NCBI GenBank assembly: GCA_021108185.1
Contig: JAIORJ010000077.1
Coordinates: 1-64,000 of the forward strand
DNA length: 64,000 nucleotides
Origin: Methanococcoides sp.
GTDB taxonomy: Archaea > Halobacteriota > Methanosarcinia > Methanosarcinales > Methanosarcinaceae
Direction of reading: 5' to 3'
The notes below the pieces were generated by a model. It was given only the letters and a program-made list of their open reading frames with translations. It was not told the origin of the DNA and did not search any database. This document shows positions 30,308 to 39,615 of this stretch, in pieces. The translations under genes and the position numbers were made by a program. Positions within the stretch are counted from its first letter, which is position 1, and the number at the start of each line of letters is the position of its first letter.

Positions 30308-31510
30308 ATGATCGGAATATCTAAACTCTATTGCGGAACTGTTGAACCGTCAGATGCTCTTCGATATGAGCGTGATTCAAGTAAACTTCCGTCACATTTG
30401 CTTCAATTCTCCAAAGACAAGAAACCGGTAGTCGTCTGGAATGTGACCCGCCGTTGCAATCTTAAATGTGTTCACTGCTATGCACATGCAAAGGATATGG
30501 AATTCGAGAATGAGCTGACAACAGATGAGGGTAAGGAACTGATAGACGATCTCGCAGAGTTCGGTTCTCCTGTTATGCTGTTCTCAGGCGGCGAACCGCT
30601 GATGCGCAAGGACCTGCCGGAACTTGCTGAGTATGCGATCTCCAGGGGTATGCGTGCGGTGATATCCACCAATGGTACACTTATCGATAAACCCATGGCA
30701 AAGAAGCTCAAGGAGATCGGTCTGTCCTATGTAGGCATTTCCATTGATGGGGTGCGAGAGACCAACGATAAGTTCCGGGCTGTCGAGGGAGCTTTCGATG
30801 CTGCAATGGAAGGGCTTCGCAATTGCAGGGAAGAAGGCATTAAGGTCGGACTTCGCTTTACTATCAATAAACAGAACGTGGCTGATATTCCTGCTATCTT
30901 CGACATGATCGAGGAAGAGGATATTCCCCGTATATGCTTCTACCATCTGGTCTATGCCGGACGCGGGACCAAACTTGTGGAAGAGGATCTCTCCCATGAG
31001 GAAAGCCGCAAGACCGTTGACCTCATCATGGACCGCACAAAACAGCTCCATGAGAAGGGAATGCCTGTGGAGGTCCTGACCGTGGACAATCACTGTGACG
31101 GTCCATACATCTACATGAGACTTGCAGAAGAGAACCCCGAACGTGCAGAAGATGTCTATGAACTTCTCAAGATGAATCGCGGTAATTCCACTGGTATCGG
31201 ATTTGGTTGTATTTCATGGGACGGCTCAGTCCATCCTGACCAGTTCTGGAGGCATTACACCTTCGGCAATGTGAAGGACAGGAAGTTCAGTGAGATCTGG
31301 ACAGACCTGAATGATGAGCTCATGGCAGGTCTCAAGGACAGGAAACCCCTTATCAAAGCGAACGCTGACAGATGTGCAAAGTGCAAGTGGTTCGATGTGT
31401 GCAACGCTAATTTCCGTGTACGGGCTGAAGCCGTATATGGCAATGTCTGGGCAGATGATCCTGCATGTTATCTGACAAAAGAAGAGATAGGTTATGATGA
31501 AGAAGAGTGA
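30308..31510 (+). CDS. ahbC: Radical SAM 12,18-didecarboxysiroheme deacetylase
   Basis: 400 residues. The radical SAM cluster motif is CNLKCVHC (C50, C54, C57), followed by FSGGEPL and SIDG. A C-terminal auxiliary iron-sulfur region has GCISWDGSVHPDQFWRH and CAKCKWFDVC. The N-terminus MIGISKLYCGTVEPSDALRY is, to my memory, typical for AhbC, which removes acetate side chains from didecarboxysiroheme to give Fe-coproporphyrin III in the alternative heme pathway. AhbD is the nearest alternative. Location after cobA-hemD supports a tetrapyrrole role. AGGAGG lies before the ATG. Confidence 0.85.
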   Translation: MIGISKLYCGTVEPSDALRYERDSSKLPSHLLQFSKDKKPVVVWNVTRRCNLKCVHCYAHAKDMEFENELTTDEGKELIDDLAEFGSPVMLFSGGEPLMRKDLPELAEYAISRGMRAVISTNGTLIDKPMAKKLKEIGLSYVGISIDGVRETNDKFRAVEGAFDAAMEGLRNCREEGIKVGLRFTINKQNVADIPAIFDMIEEEDIPRICFYHLVYAGRGTKLVEEDLSHEESRKTVDLIMDRTKQLHEKGMPVEVLTVDNHCDGPYIYMRLAEENPERAEDVYELLKMNRGNSTGIGFGCISWDGSVHPDQFWRHYTFGNVKDRKFSEIWTDLNDELMAGLKDRKPLIKANADRCAKCKWFDVCNANFRVRAEAVYGNVWADDPACYLTKEEIGYDEEE

Positions 31511-31521
31511 GTTATCACTCT
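31504..31521 (+). terminator. Terminator overlapping the ahbC stop
   Basis: AGAGTGA-GTTA-TCACTCT, a 7-bp stem that includes the TGA stop codon, followed by TTTTATTCTTG. Confidence 0.65.
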
Positions 31522-31571
31522 TTTATTCTTGTTCTTTTAAAAAAAGAAAATGGTAAAGGCTAATTAAAGCC

Positions 31572-31931
31572 TTAGAATCCAAGTTGTTCCATTTCTGGCA
31601 GTACATCACTGCTGATGTCGGTAAAGTTCTGTATGCCACCGGTCCATGCTGCCATCATCATTGCGTCCAGAACCTCTGTTCTCGTTGCACCGTGATTTTT
31701 GAGTTTCACAAGGATCTTCTTTGCACTGTTTGTGTTGTTCTTTGAACATGCTATGGCGAAGACCAACAGGTGTTTGTTCTTCATTGAAAGCCCGTCTTCC
31801 CTGTCCTTCCAGATGGCCTTGTAGAAACCTGCAACTCCCTGCCCGAAGTCATCATCCATCTGTTTGGCCATTTTGATGGCCTTTGGCATGGTTCCCTTTA
31901 CTTGTTTAACGCCTTCTATATTCTCTGTCAT
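31572..31931 (-). CDS. AhpD/carboxymuconolactone decarboxylase-like protein
   Basis: 119 residues, all helical, with the CMD fold core KNKHLLVFAIACSKNNTNSA and GATRTEVLDAMMMAAWTGG. Peroxidase members of the family have C-x-x-C; here only the first Cys of the pair (IACSKN) is present, so classical disulfide chemistry is doubtful. It lies 6 nt after the ferritin gene on the same strand, so it is in one transcript with ferritin and may serve oxidative stress or iron redox. Confidence 0.75.
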   Translation of the reverse strand: MTENIEGVKQVKGTMPKAIKMAKQMDDDFGQGVAGFYKAIWKDREDGLSMKNKHLLVFAIACSKNNTNSAKKILVKLKNHGATRTEVLDAMMMAAWTGGIQNFTDISSDVLPEMEQLGF

Positions 31932-31937
31932 TTATTA

Positions 31938-32468
31938 TCACCTGATCTGTGTCCAGTTTGGTACGTTCACCGGAGGGTTGAACACTCTTGCAGCAAGGTC
32001 TTTGTCTATCATGAAAAGCCCGTTGCCTTCCTCGCCTGCAAGTTTAAGTTTGTCAATGATCTCATTATCATTGCCTTCCTCTTCTATCTGTTCGGTAATG
32101 TACCACTGGAGGAAGATGTTGGTTGCATGGTCCTTTTCTTCAATGGCAAGGTCTACCAGGTCATTAATGGAACGGGTGATGAACTTCTCGTGTTCAAGGG
32201 TCGCATTGAGCATGTCAAGGGTGGTGCCGAATTCTTTTGCCGGCTTTTCAATTGCCTGAAGCTCTACCTTTGCTCCCTGATCAACAATGTAGTTGTAAAA
32301 TTTCATGGCATGCAACATCTCTTCCTGATATTGTACCATGAACCAGTTGGCAAATCCGCTAAGCCCGATATTCGAACTGTAGGCTGACATTGCCATGTAA
32401 AGATGAGCGGAATACATCTCCTTGTTGATCTGACCATTCAATGCTTTAACCATTCTTTCACTGATCAT
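31938..32468 (-). CDS. ftnA: Ferritin
   Basis: 176 residues from the ATG at 32468; AAGGAGTGA sits just before it, and an in-frame GTG at 32477 lies within that site. Ferroxidase residues are seen in NKEMYSAHLYMAMSAY, QYQEEMLHAMKFYNYI and NATLEHEKFITRSI, with the later glutamates in WYITEQIEEEGND. It oxidises and stores iron in a 24-mer shell. First of a two-gene unit with an AhpD-like protein. Confidence 0.92.
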   Translation of the reverse strand: MISERMVKALNGQINKEMYSAHLYMAMSAYSSNIGLSGFANWFMVQYQEEMLHAMKFYNYIVDQGAKVELQAIEKPAKEFGTTLDMLNATLEHEKFITRSINDLVDLAIEEKDHATNIFLQWYITEQIEEEGNDNEIIDKLKLAGEEGNGLFMIDKDLAARVFNPPVNVPNWTQIR

Positions 32469-32730
32469 GTGATTCACTCCTTTGTTATGGAAATAGAATT
32501 ACTATCCGTTAAACAGGCTCCACAATTAATGTGGTTAATTCCCCATTAAAGCCTGTGGGTAGTTGTTTTTAGCTTTGTGGCTAACAGTAGAATATTAGTT
32601 ATCGGGTGTATAAATGGTTATCTGTGAGGAAATGCGGGGTGGTTTTTTGTGAAAATTAATCTCGAATCTCAAATGGTTTATACCTTTGAACGATATTACC
32701 CCTAAGAACACTATTATCGAGAGAATTAAC

Positions 32731-34071
32731 ATGGAATCCCTCAAAAAAAACATTCTGGAAAAGATAAAGCCAACTGAAAAGGAAAGGGAACACCTGGCCA
32801 AAGTGGCCGATGAGCTGATGTACAAGATAGATTGCCTTACTTTCAAGGTCGGTCTGGTAGGTGTAAAAACACAGCTTGTGGGCTCTGCTGCCAGAGGTAC
32901 GTGGATATCCGGTACGCATGACCTTGACATATTCATCACATTTCCGGATGATACCAGCCGTGAAGACCTTGAAAGTTATGGGCTGTCAGTTGGCAGGCAG
33001 GTGGCAAAAGAGGCGGAACATTGGGATGAGCATTATGCTGAACATCCATACGTGAAGATGCGATACAAGGGCTTCGATGTCGATCTGGTACCGTGTTATC
33101 GGGTTTCCAGTGCCAGTTCTATTATCTCAGCGGTGGACAGGACACCTTTCCACAACGAGTTCATCAAGGCAAATCTTAACGGGCTTGAGGACGATGTTCT
33201 GCTTCTCAAGCAGTTCATGAGAGGGACTGGAGTTTACGGTTCAGAGCTCAAGACCGAAGGATTTTCAGGCTATCTGACCGAGCTTCTGGTCATCAATTAC
33301 GGCTCATTCGAAAAGGTACTGGAAGCAGCATCTAATTGGAGGCCAGGTCTGCTTCTCGATATTCTGGAACACGGGAAACTGAAGTTTGAGGACCCTCTGG
33401 TAGTCATAGACCCCACAGACCCTAAAAGGAATGTGGCGGCTGCACTCTCTCTGGACAAGTTCTGTACATTTGTCGATGTGGCTCGCAGTTTCCTTGGCAG
33501 TCCGGACGAAAGCATGTTCTTCTCATCCTTGATGCCTCCTATATCTGATAATGAGATAGTTGAACGGCTGGAAAAGAAAGGTTCCTCACTGCTGGCCATC
33601 GTCTTCAGAACACCGGATGTGGTTGATGATATATTCTATCCCCAGTTCGCTAAGATGGAGAATTCGGTGGTCCCAATGCTTGATAAGAACGAATTTACCG
33701 TACTCAAGGCTGGAAAATGGAGTGGCGAAGATTCTGTTGTGATGCTGGAGCTTATGTCAGGCACTTTGCCTAATATAAAAATGCACAGGGGTCCTCCGGT
33801 ATGGGTACGTGATCATGCCGAGAAGTTCAGGGACAAATACGTTGACAATGAGGATGCTTACTCATTTACCATCAAGGACGGTTTCTATGTGGCTGAAATT
33901 CCACGAAAGCATATCTCAGCAGTAGAACTTCTTGAAAAAGAACTTGCGAACTGTTCCCTTGGAAAGCACATCTCCAAAAGTGTAAAGGCTGGCTTTGAAA
34001 TTCTCGAAGGAAAGCAGGTACTTGAACTGAAAGAGGATGATTTTAGAAGTTTCCTCAACGGCTGGTTGTGA
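32731..34071 (+). CDS. cca: Archaeal CCA-adding tRNA nucleotidyltransferase (class I)
   Basis: 446 residues from the ATG at 32731 (MESLKKNILEK); the frame is open further upstream but only from a TTG. The nucleotidyltransferase signature GSAARGTWISGTHDLDIFI lies at 51-69, with Asp64 and Asp66 as metal ligands and a third Asp in GFDVDLVPCYRV. It adds or repairs the 3' CCA of tRNAs. A TATA-like TTTATACC is about 55 nt upstream. Convergent with ogg. Confidence 0.95.
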   Translation: MESLKKNILEKIKPTEKEREHLAKVADELMYKIDCLTFKVGLVGVKTQLVGSAARGTWISGTHDLDIFITFPDDTSREDLESYGLSVGRQVAKEAEHWDEHYAEHPYVKMRYKGFDVDLVPCYRVSSASSIISAVDRTPFHNEFIKANLNGLEDDVLLLKQFMRGTGVYGSELKTEGFSGYLTELLVINYGSFEKVLEAASNWRPGLLLDILEHGKLKFEDPLVVIDPTDPKRNVAAALSLDKFCTFVDVARSFLGSPDESMFFSSLMPPISDNEIVERLEKKGSSLLAIVFRTPDVVDDIFYPQFAKMENSVVPMLDKNEFTVLKAGKWSGEDSVVMLELMSGTLPNIKMHRGPPVWVRDHAEKFRDKYVDNEDAYSFTIKDGFYVAEIPRKHISAVELLEKELANCSLGKHISKSVKAGFEILEGKQVLELKEDDFRSFLNGWL

Positions 34072-34096
34072 GCTGAAACAAAACTGATATCTGGAA

Positions 34097-34936
34097 TTAG
34101 ACCAGGCCTTCAAGTCGTTTCTGGTAGAACAGGTATTGCTGTGCATAACCGCAGTACTCTCCGAAATAGTGTCTTCCCCATTTTCCTATTTTTGATTTTG
34201 TGGCATTGCCTTCAAAATAAGGGTCGTTTCCGTAATAGGCCTTGACTATTTTTTCGACATGGGTATCCACAGGGAATCCTTCCATTTTCTCAAAAGCGAA
34301 CAGCAGTATGCAATCAGCCACCTTTTCCCCGATACCCTCCAGCTTCATCAGTTTTTTCTGAGCTTCACTATAGTCGAGACTGAACAGTTCATCGAGCACA
34401 ATATCGCCATTGGCGACAGCGTTTGCGGCTTTGATTATCCTTGCTGTGCGAAATCCCATCTTGCATTCAAAAAGTTCCTCACAACTGGCTGCTGCGAGAG
34501 CTTCAACTTTCGGGAAACTGTAATGACCGTTCTCAATTTCTTCCCCGAAGAGTGCTGAAAGCATGTATATGTTCTTCTTTATCCGGGGGATGTTCGAAGC
34601 GGTCGCGAGCATGTAAGAGATCAGACATTCCCAAGGGTCCTGGCGTATAAGTCGCAATCCTCTGTACTTGTTGATGGCGATATCCATATGTTCGTCCTTG
34701 TTTATCTGCCTGAATATTGCCGGCAGGTCATCATCCAGTCTGAAATACCGATAAAAAAAGTCCTCATCAAGAGAGGAATCTACCAGAAGGTCACCTGTCT
34801 CAGGACTCTGGCTTATGCGTGCCACAGCACCGTTGACAACGCCTGTCCACCAGTCTCCGTCCCTGTCCCAGCGGAATACCTGACCGCAGTCCAGGGTATA
34901 TTCAAGGTTGAGATCTTCTGTTTTGATGGTGTACAT
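34097..34936 (-). CDS. ogg: 8-oxoguanine DNA glycosylase (OGG family)
   Basis: 279 residues. The helix-hairpin-helix-GPD motif is LEGIGEKVADCILLFAFEKM followed by GFPVDTHVEKIV, in which Asp of PVDTHV is the catalytic acid. The N-terminal domain (DLNLEYTLDCGQVFRWDRDG) matches OGG1-type enzymes. It excises 8-oxoguanine and nicks the abasic site. Convergent with cca, 25 nt between stops. Confidence 0.88.
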   Translation of the reverse strand: MYTIKTEDLNLEYTLDCGQVFRWDRDGDWWTGVVNGAVARISQSPETGDLLVDSSLDEDFFYRYFRLDDDLPAIFRQINKDEHMDIAINKYRGLRLIRQDPWECLISYMLATASNIPRIKKNIYMLSALFGEEIENGHYSFPKVEALAAASCEELFECKMGFRTARIIKAANAVANGDIVLDELFSLDYSEAQKKLMKLEGIGEKVADCILLFAFEKMEGFPVDTHVEKIVKAYYGNDPYFEGNATKSKIGKWGRHYFGEYCGYAQQYLFYQKRLEGLV

Positions 34937-34998
34937 CTGTGAACAACTGCCACTTGTTATGGTGAATATATGTGAAACTAAAATGTGAAGTTATGGTC

Positions 34999-35589
34999 TT
35001 ATTCGACCATACTTCTTCCCATCTCAAAGGCCTTCACGTTGGTATCGATGGTCTTTGGCGGTACCATCTCCTTTACGCGTTCCAGCAGTGTTTCGGTCTT
35101 TATCGGCAGGAAGTTGGAGACTGCTCCCACAAGTACTACGTTCATAGCCTGTCTGCTTCCGGCCTCAGCCGCCTTTTCGGTCGCGTTGAACGCAATTACC
35201 CTGTGGGTCTTTTTGAGTTCTGCTACGATGCTTTCCACATCAGGATACTGTGCTTTTCCAGTGGTAACTGTCACCGGATAAACTGCTTCAGTGTTCATGA
35301 TGACAACACCATCGTCTGCAAGGGAATCGATATAGCGTAGTGCTTCTACCGGTTCCAGTGCAAGAAGACAGTCTGCGCCTTTGAGGGGGATTATGGATCC
35401 AAGGTCACAGCCGATACGTACATGGTTGACCACTGAACCGCCACGTTGTGCCATTCCGTGAGTTTCCGCTGCACGAACTCCGTAGTTCTCAATAACTGCG
35501 GACCTTCCGATGATGTCTGAAGCGAGGATAGCTCCCTGTCCACCGACACCTGATATTACAAGATCGAACTTAGATGCCTTACTGCTCAT
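34999..35589 (-). CDS. iorB: Indolepyruvate:ferredoxin oxidoreductase beta subunit
   Basis: 196 residues. ISGVGGQGAILASDIIGRSA near the start and AETHGMAQRGGSVVNHVRIG are the pyruvate-ferredoxin-oxidoreductase gamma-domain signatures of IorB. It partners with IorA to oxidise aryl pyruvates (from aromatic amino acids) to aryl-acetyl-CoA, or the reverse for aromatic amino acid synthesis from aryl acids. Its ATG overlaps the iorA stop by ATGA, so the two are translationally coupled. Confidence 0.95.
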   Translation of the reverse strand: MSSKASKFDLVISGVGGQGAILASDIIGRSAVIENYGVRAAETHGMAQRGGSVVNHVRIGCDLGSIIPLKGADCLLALEPVEALRYIDSLADDGVVIMNTEAVYPVTVTTGKAQYPDVESIVAELKKTHRVIAFNATEKAAEAGSRQAMNVVLVGAVSNFLPIKTETLLERVKEMVPPKTIDTNVKAFEMGRSMVE

Positions 35590-37391
35590 TTCTGAATCTC
35601 CTTTATCGCATCGAATTTACATACTTCTGCACACAGTCCACATCCGGTGCACATTGCATTGATAGTAGACTTCTTGGTCTCCTTGTCAAATTCAATTGCA
35701 GGGCAGCCAAGGTTCACACACATCCTGCAGCCTACACACTTATCGTGGTCAACCTTGAATGGTATCAGCCTGACACCTGTTCTGCGTGCGTAGATGATGC
35801 AGGGCTGTTTTGATATGATAACCGATGTGCCTTCGTAATCCTTTGCACGTTTGAATGCTTCGATCGTTGCTTTCACATCGAATGAATCGACAACTTCGAC
35901 GAAGTCGGCACCGAGTCCGCGACAGAGCTGTTCAAGATCGATCTCCTTTGTGGCCTCGCCTGTGGATGTCAGTCCCATACCAGGGTTTGGCTGGTGACCG
36001 GTCATTGCGGTGATGCGGTTGTCCAGAATTGCAACTGTGATGTTCGCCTTATTATATACTGCATTGAGCAATCCGTTCATTCCGGTATGGAAGAACGTTG
36101 AATCTCCAATGGAACAGCAGATCGGCTGCTTTTCACCAGAGTGATAGATACCTGATGCAACCGGGATACTGCCTCCCATGCACAAGGTAGTGTCCACGGT
36201 CCCGTTCTGTATTCCCAGTGTGTAACATCCAATATCACTTGGGAAGACAGCATTCTTGCCAAATACCTTTTTCATGGCATAGTAGGTAGATCTGTGGGAA
36301 CAACCTGCACACATTGCAGGTGGCCTTGGTGGCAGTTCCATCTCGATCTCCTTGATCTCCGGCAGACCTGATTCGATGTCGAAAACATCTGCGATGGCTT
36401 TCACGCAATGGTCAACATTAAGTTCGCCGACCCTTGGAACAGTGCCATCTGTCTTTCCGATGATCTTGACGTTGCTTTCCATGTCCTTTGCAATGATCTT
36501 GCAACGGTCTTCCACAATAGGCTCAAGTTCTTCGATGACGAGAACGGTATCTACCTGCTCGTACATCTTTTTGATAAGTCCTTCAGGGACAGGGTATGCA
36601 CCGATCTTCAAGTATGATGCGGATACGCCCAGGTTCTCAATTGCTTCTTTTGCATAGACCGAAGCAATACCTGCTGCGATGACTCCTATCTTGGAGTCCT
36701 CATTGATTGTAAGTTCGTTCCATGGTGATGTCTCAAGCTCTTCCCTGATGCCATCCTGTATTGAAAGAAGGTGGGGATGCCTGACAACCGCATTGCTTGG
36801 GACCATTACCCAGCGGGATGTGTCCTTTTCGAACTTGGCTTGGACTCTGTGTTCAGTGATCTCACCAAGTTCGATATCTGCCTTACCGTGGGATATCCTG
36901 GTGGTAGGTCTGAATATGACCGGAAGCTCGAACTTCTCGGAAAGCTCAAAGGCATAAGGTAACATGTCCTTTGCTTCCTGTGGAGTAGAAGGGTCAAGAC
37001 ATGGCATGAGTGAGAATTCTGAATATATACGTGTGTCCTGTTCATTCTGGGATGAGTGACATCCCGGATCGTCAGCCACAATAATGACCATTCCGCCCTT
37101 TACTCCCATGTATGACAGTGTCATAAGAGGGTCTGCTGCAACGTTCAGACCTACGTGTTTCATGGTTACCACAGAACGCACACCAGTCATGGCAGCTCCT
37201 GCAGCAACTTCCATTGCAACTTTTTCATTAACGGACCATTCGACATAAAAGTCGCGTTCCTTCATTTTGGACAACGTATCGACGATCTCAGAAGAAGGCG
37301 TACCCGGATATCCGGAAATGACACGTCCTCCTCCTTCCACGATACCGCGTGCGATCGCTACGTTACCAAGCATATACTCGCGTGTGCTCAT
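35586..37391 (-). CDS. iorA: Indolepyruvate:ferredoxin oxidoreductase alpha subunit
   Basis: 601 residues. The N-terminal pyrimidine-binding domain has GYPGTPSSEIVDTL, and the TPP site is GDSTFFHTGMNGLLNAVYNK with TAMTGHQPNPG. The C-terminus carries two [4Fe-4S] clusters: CVGCRMCVNLGCP and CTGCGLCAEVC. With IorB it forms the complete enzyme using thiamine pyrophosphate, CoA and ferredoxin. First gene of the iorAB pair. Confidence 0.96.
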   Translation of the reverse strand: MSTREYMLGNVAIARGIVEGGGRVISGYPGTPSSEIVDTLSKMKERDFYVEWSVNEKVAMEVAAGAAMTGVRSVVTMKHVGLNVAADPLMTLSYMGVKGGMVIIVADDPGCHSSQNEQDTRIYSEFSLMPCLDPSTPQEAKDMLPYAFELSEKFELPVIFRPTTRISHGKADIELGEITEHRVQAKFEKDTSRWVMVPSNAVVRHPHLLSIQDGIREELETSPWNELTINEDSKIGVIAAGIASVYAKEAIENLGVSASYLKIGAYPVPEGLIKKMYEQVDTVLVIEELEPIVEDRCKIIAKDMESNVKIIGKTDGTVPRVGELNVDHCVKAIADVFDIESGLPEIKEIEMELPPRPPAMCAGCSHRSTYYAMKKVFGKNAVFPSDIGCYTLGIQNGTVDTTLCMGGSIPVASGIYHSGEKQPICCSIGDSTFFHTGMNGLLNAVYNKANITVAILDNRITAMTGHQPNPGMGLTSTGEATKEIDLEQLCRGLGADFVEVVDSFDVKATIEAFKRAKDYEGTSVIISKQPCIIYARRTGVRLIPFKVDHDKCVGCRMCVNLGCPAIEFDKETKKSTINAMCTGCGLCAEVCKFDAIKEIQK

Positions 37392-37421
37392 AATTTATCT
37401 CCTGTCATTCTCATAAATAGG

Positions 37422-37487
37422 CATTATTAATAAATATGTGGGTGGTATCGTGCAGGAGCTTGTTTTTTAGGATGTTGGTTGTTGTAC
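37422..37487 (+). repeat. 66-bp direct repeat R2, copy 1
   Basis: 66 bases, CATTATTAATAAATATGTG through GTTGGTTGTTGTAC, recur at 42800-42865 in the same orientation with 2 mismatches. It lies upstream of iorA, at the left edge of the AT-rich accessory stretch. Confidence 0.85.
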
Positions 37488-37568
37488 GTTGTTGTATATG
37501 TATTATTGTTATGGATAAAAAGATTAAGAGCATTAACCTATAAACTTAGTCAATACCTACGATGAAGC

Positions 37569-38153
37569 TTAAATGTGCTTCATCATGATCAATGCTTTTT
37601 TTCTTTCTCTTCCGATTTGGTACATCCCTTCACCGCAAATTGCATATCCCCACTTCAGGTAAATTTCCTGAGCAGTAGTACTGCCACTCCCAACACGTAA
37701 CCATACTGTCTTGAATCCCTGTTGTTGAAATACAGATTCTCCATATCCGGATAGAAGCTTCCCGACTCCCTTTCCCCTATATTTGTTCTAAACATAAAGA
37801 CGCTGCATCTCTATTGGTGTATCACCCACCACACAATCCGGTAATTCAGAGTTTACAAATTTTGCATAGCCACATATTACACCCTTTGCGTTTTTACAGA
37901 GCAAATAAAGAGCTTCTGAGTTTTCGATCTCATGTCTTATCAGCTCTTCTGAAAAGGCTTCTTCCACATAAGTCCTAAGGTCTTCTATCGGAACACGTGT
38001 TCGATATGCATCTATAAATGAGCTTTTCCCGAATTCGGAAAGAAAGCTTACATGTGACAAATTGGCGTGTACAATATCAAGCGTTTTCAGAGATTCGATC
38101 TCCATCTTTTCATGCTTGGATATGTCCATATTGTTTCCAACCTCTGCAAACAT
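37569..38153 (-). CDS. GNAT acetyltransferase with in-frame UAG (candidate pyrrolysine)
   Basis: The minus-strand frame runs 194 codons from ATG 38153 (or an inner ATG at 38129 or 38105) to TAA at 37569-37571, with a single TAG at 37788-37790 (codon 122). Before it, GYAKFVNSE and MQRLYV are the GNAT beta-4 strand; directly after it, NKYRGKGVGKLL is motif A, the acetyl-CoA pyrophosphate loop, then WLRVGSGSTTAQEIYLKWGY (motif B). I checked every downstream codon: no other stop or shift. In Methanosarcinaceae UAG can encode pyrrolysine, so this may be one protein. The UAG sits in a variable loop position. Alternatively it is a pseudogene with one nonsense mutation. Confidence 0.7.
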
Positions 38154-38357
38154 TTATTGATCTCAATACTTTTGTATTAACTTATAGGTCTTTGATTACT
38201 GCAGATACTGATATTATACTCTCTGTACTATGGATCATTTTTTGGAAGAACAGCAAAACGGAAGGAAAATATTTCGTGTGATAGCATCCCTTTTTGGGTC
38301 CATAAGCGACAGTATAAGGTACATTTAGGCAACAATAAAATAATAATTGAAGACAAG

Positions 38358-38561
38358 TCAATTGTTTGTAGAATCAGAGATATTTGATACATTATTCAAA
38401 TAAGACGGATCCAAAGAATCAAGAGCATTCTGAATTCCAGGAAGTGGATCCGGATATGTTGTGGGTGATTTCGTGCTGTCTATTACTTCGCCATCGTCTT
38501 CTCTCACGATCACAGCATCGGTGTATGTGCCACCGGCATCAATTCCAAGTCCGTAGTTCAT
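38358..38561 (-). pseudogene. N-terminal fragment of hydantoinase/oxoprolinase-type ASKHA gene
   Basis: 67 codons from ATG 38561 beginning MNYGLGIDAGGTYTDAVIVR, the phosphate-1 motif of the HyuA/ASKHA fold, then TGA. Complete members have over 500 residues, so only the first tenth remains. A GGGGGA ribosome binding site is still present before the ATG. No matching remainder is seen to the left. Probably a deletion remnant. Confidence 0.6.
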
Positions 38562-38608
38562 ACTGTCCCCCACTCCTTCTTCATCAAAACAATTGTTTTT
38601 TAATCTGA

Positions 38609-39067
38609 TCATTCATCATCCATTCCATATTGTCTGCCATGCAAATCATCTATGTCAATACGGATGATTGCCACTCCCTTGAGGTCTAGATCATCAATAC
38701 TGTATTCTTTATTGTGGTAGCGATCAATAATGATCTTAAGACCTTCTTTTATTTCTTTTTCATCTTCCAGAATTGTTGCAGTTCCGTAGCCTACAACGCT
38801 TTGGTATTTCATATAATATGAACAGGGTTCATCTGATGGAAGAGTTTCATAAAAAGTATCCACTTCAAAACAAACATTTTTATTTTGCTTTATAAGGTTG
38901 ATCTTAGTACCTTTTCGGGAACTATGTAAATATATGGTATTATCCTTGTATCCGAATGAGATTGGTACGATGTAAGGCTTTTCATTACTACAAAGTCCCA
39001 ACCTTAGGTATTGTGCATCTAAAAGTATGTCTTCAAGTGCTTTGTTATCTCTTATTTTTTTACCCAT
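38609..39067 (-). CDS. Pyridoxamine 5'-phosphate oxidase-fold flavoprotein
   Basis: 152 residues. LRLGLCSNEKPYIVPISFGY, TIYLHSSRKGTKINLIKQN and YQSVVGYGTATILED form the split-barrel FMN fold of the NimA/PPOX-like family. These often reduce nitro compounds or bind flavin/heme; substrate unknown. It has no operon partner. Confidence 0.8.
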   Translation of the reverse strand: MGKKIRDNKALEDILLDAQYLRLGLCSNEKPYIVPISFGYKDNTIYLHSSRKGTKINLIKQNKNVCFEVDTFYETLPSDEPCSYYMKYQSVVGYGTATILEDEKEIKEGLKIIIDRYHNKEYSIDDLDLKGVAIIRIDIDDLHGRQYGMDDE

Positions 39068-39232
39068 TGTACCAAATCCACTTGCTCTAATATAATTTTA
39101 CAAATAAGAAAATTACTCTCTTTCTTTATATGTACCTAAGCTATTGGTATTTTCCAAATGCATGTGCCTTTTCCATTAGTGTTAGTATATGTGCCATTTT
39201 AAAAGTATATTCAAATTTAGACCTTTATCTGA

Positions 39233-39517
39233 AAGAGAGGTGATTCGATTAATGCTCTATCACTATTATATTTTGACAATTGTTCAGAACCAATAAGGCA
39301 GTATGTAGAATATCCAGAGCATAAATTTGATGGCAAGGTGGCAAACAATATTGATATGCAGGAGCTTGAAGGGAATAGGGTTGAATCATACTTGAATATT
39401 GAGAAATTTAATGAATGGGTGCTTTGTTTGACTCTTGATGATTTTTGGGAAATGGGGATTGAAAACAGGAGTACGTTGAAACAACTGAAGGACAGAGTTA
39501 GGGATGGGGGATTTTAG
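39233..39517 (+). pseudogene. C-terminal fragment of an unidentified gene, ending in TAG
   Basis: A frame of 94 codons without a usable start encodes LSLLYFDNCSEPIRQYVEYP and later FNEWVLCLTLDDFWEMGIEN, ending in TAG; TAA follows three codons later. The composition is protein-like, but there is no ATG/GTG near a ribosome binding site, so it is probably the tail of a lost gene. Family not recognised. The rest of 39068-40071 holds the repeats and remnants listed separately. Confidence 0.35.
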
Positions 39518-39615
39518 TTTAAATACTAAGTGATAAGGAAAGTAATTGATAGCTTTCTCTAAAATTGATCTGAAATAGAAATATTAATGCCTGAAGAAGC
39601 GTCCAAAATTTATCT

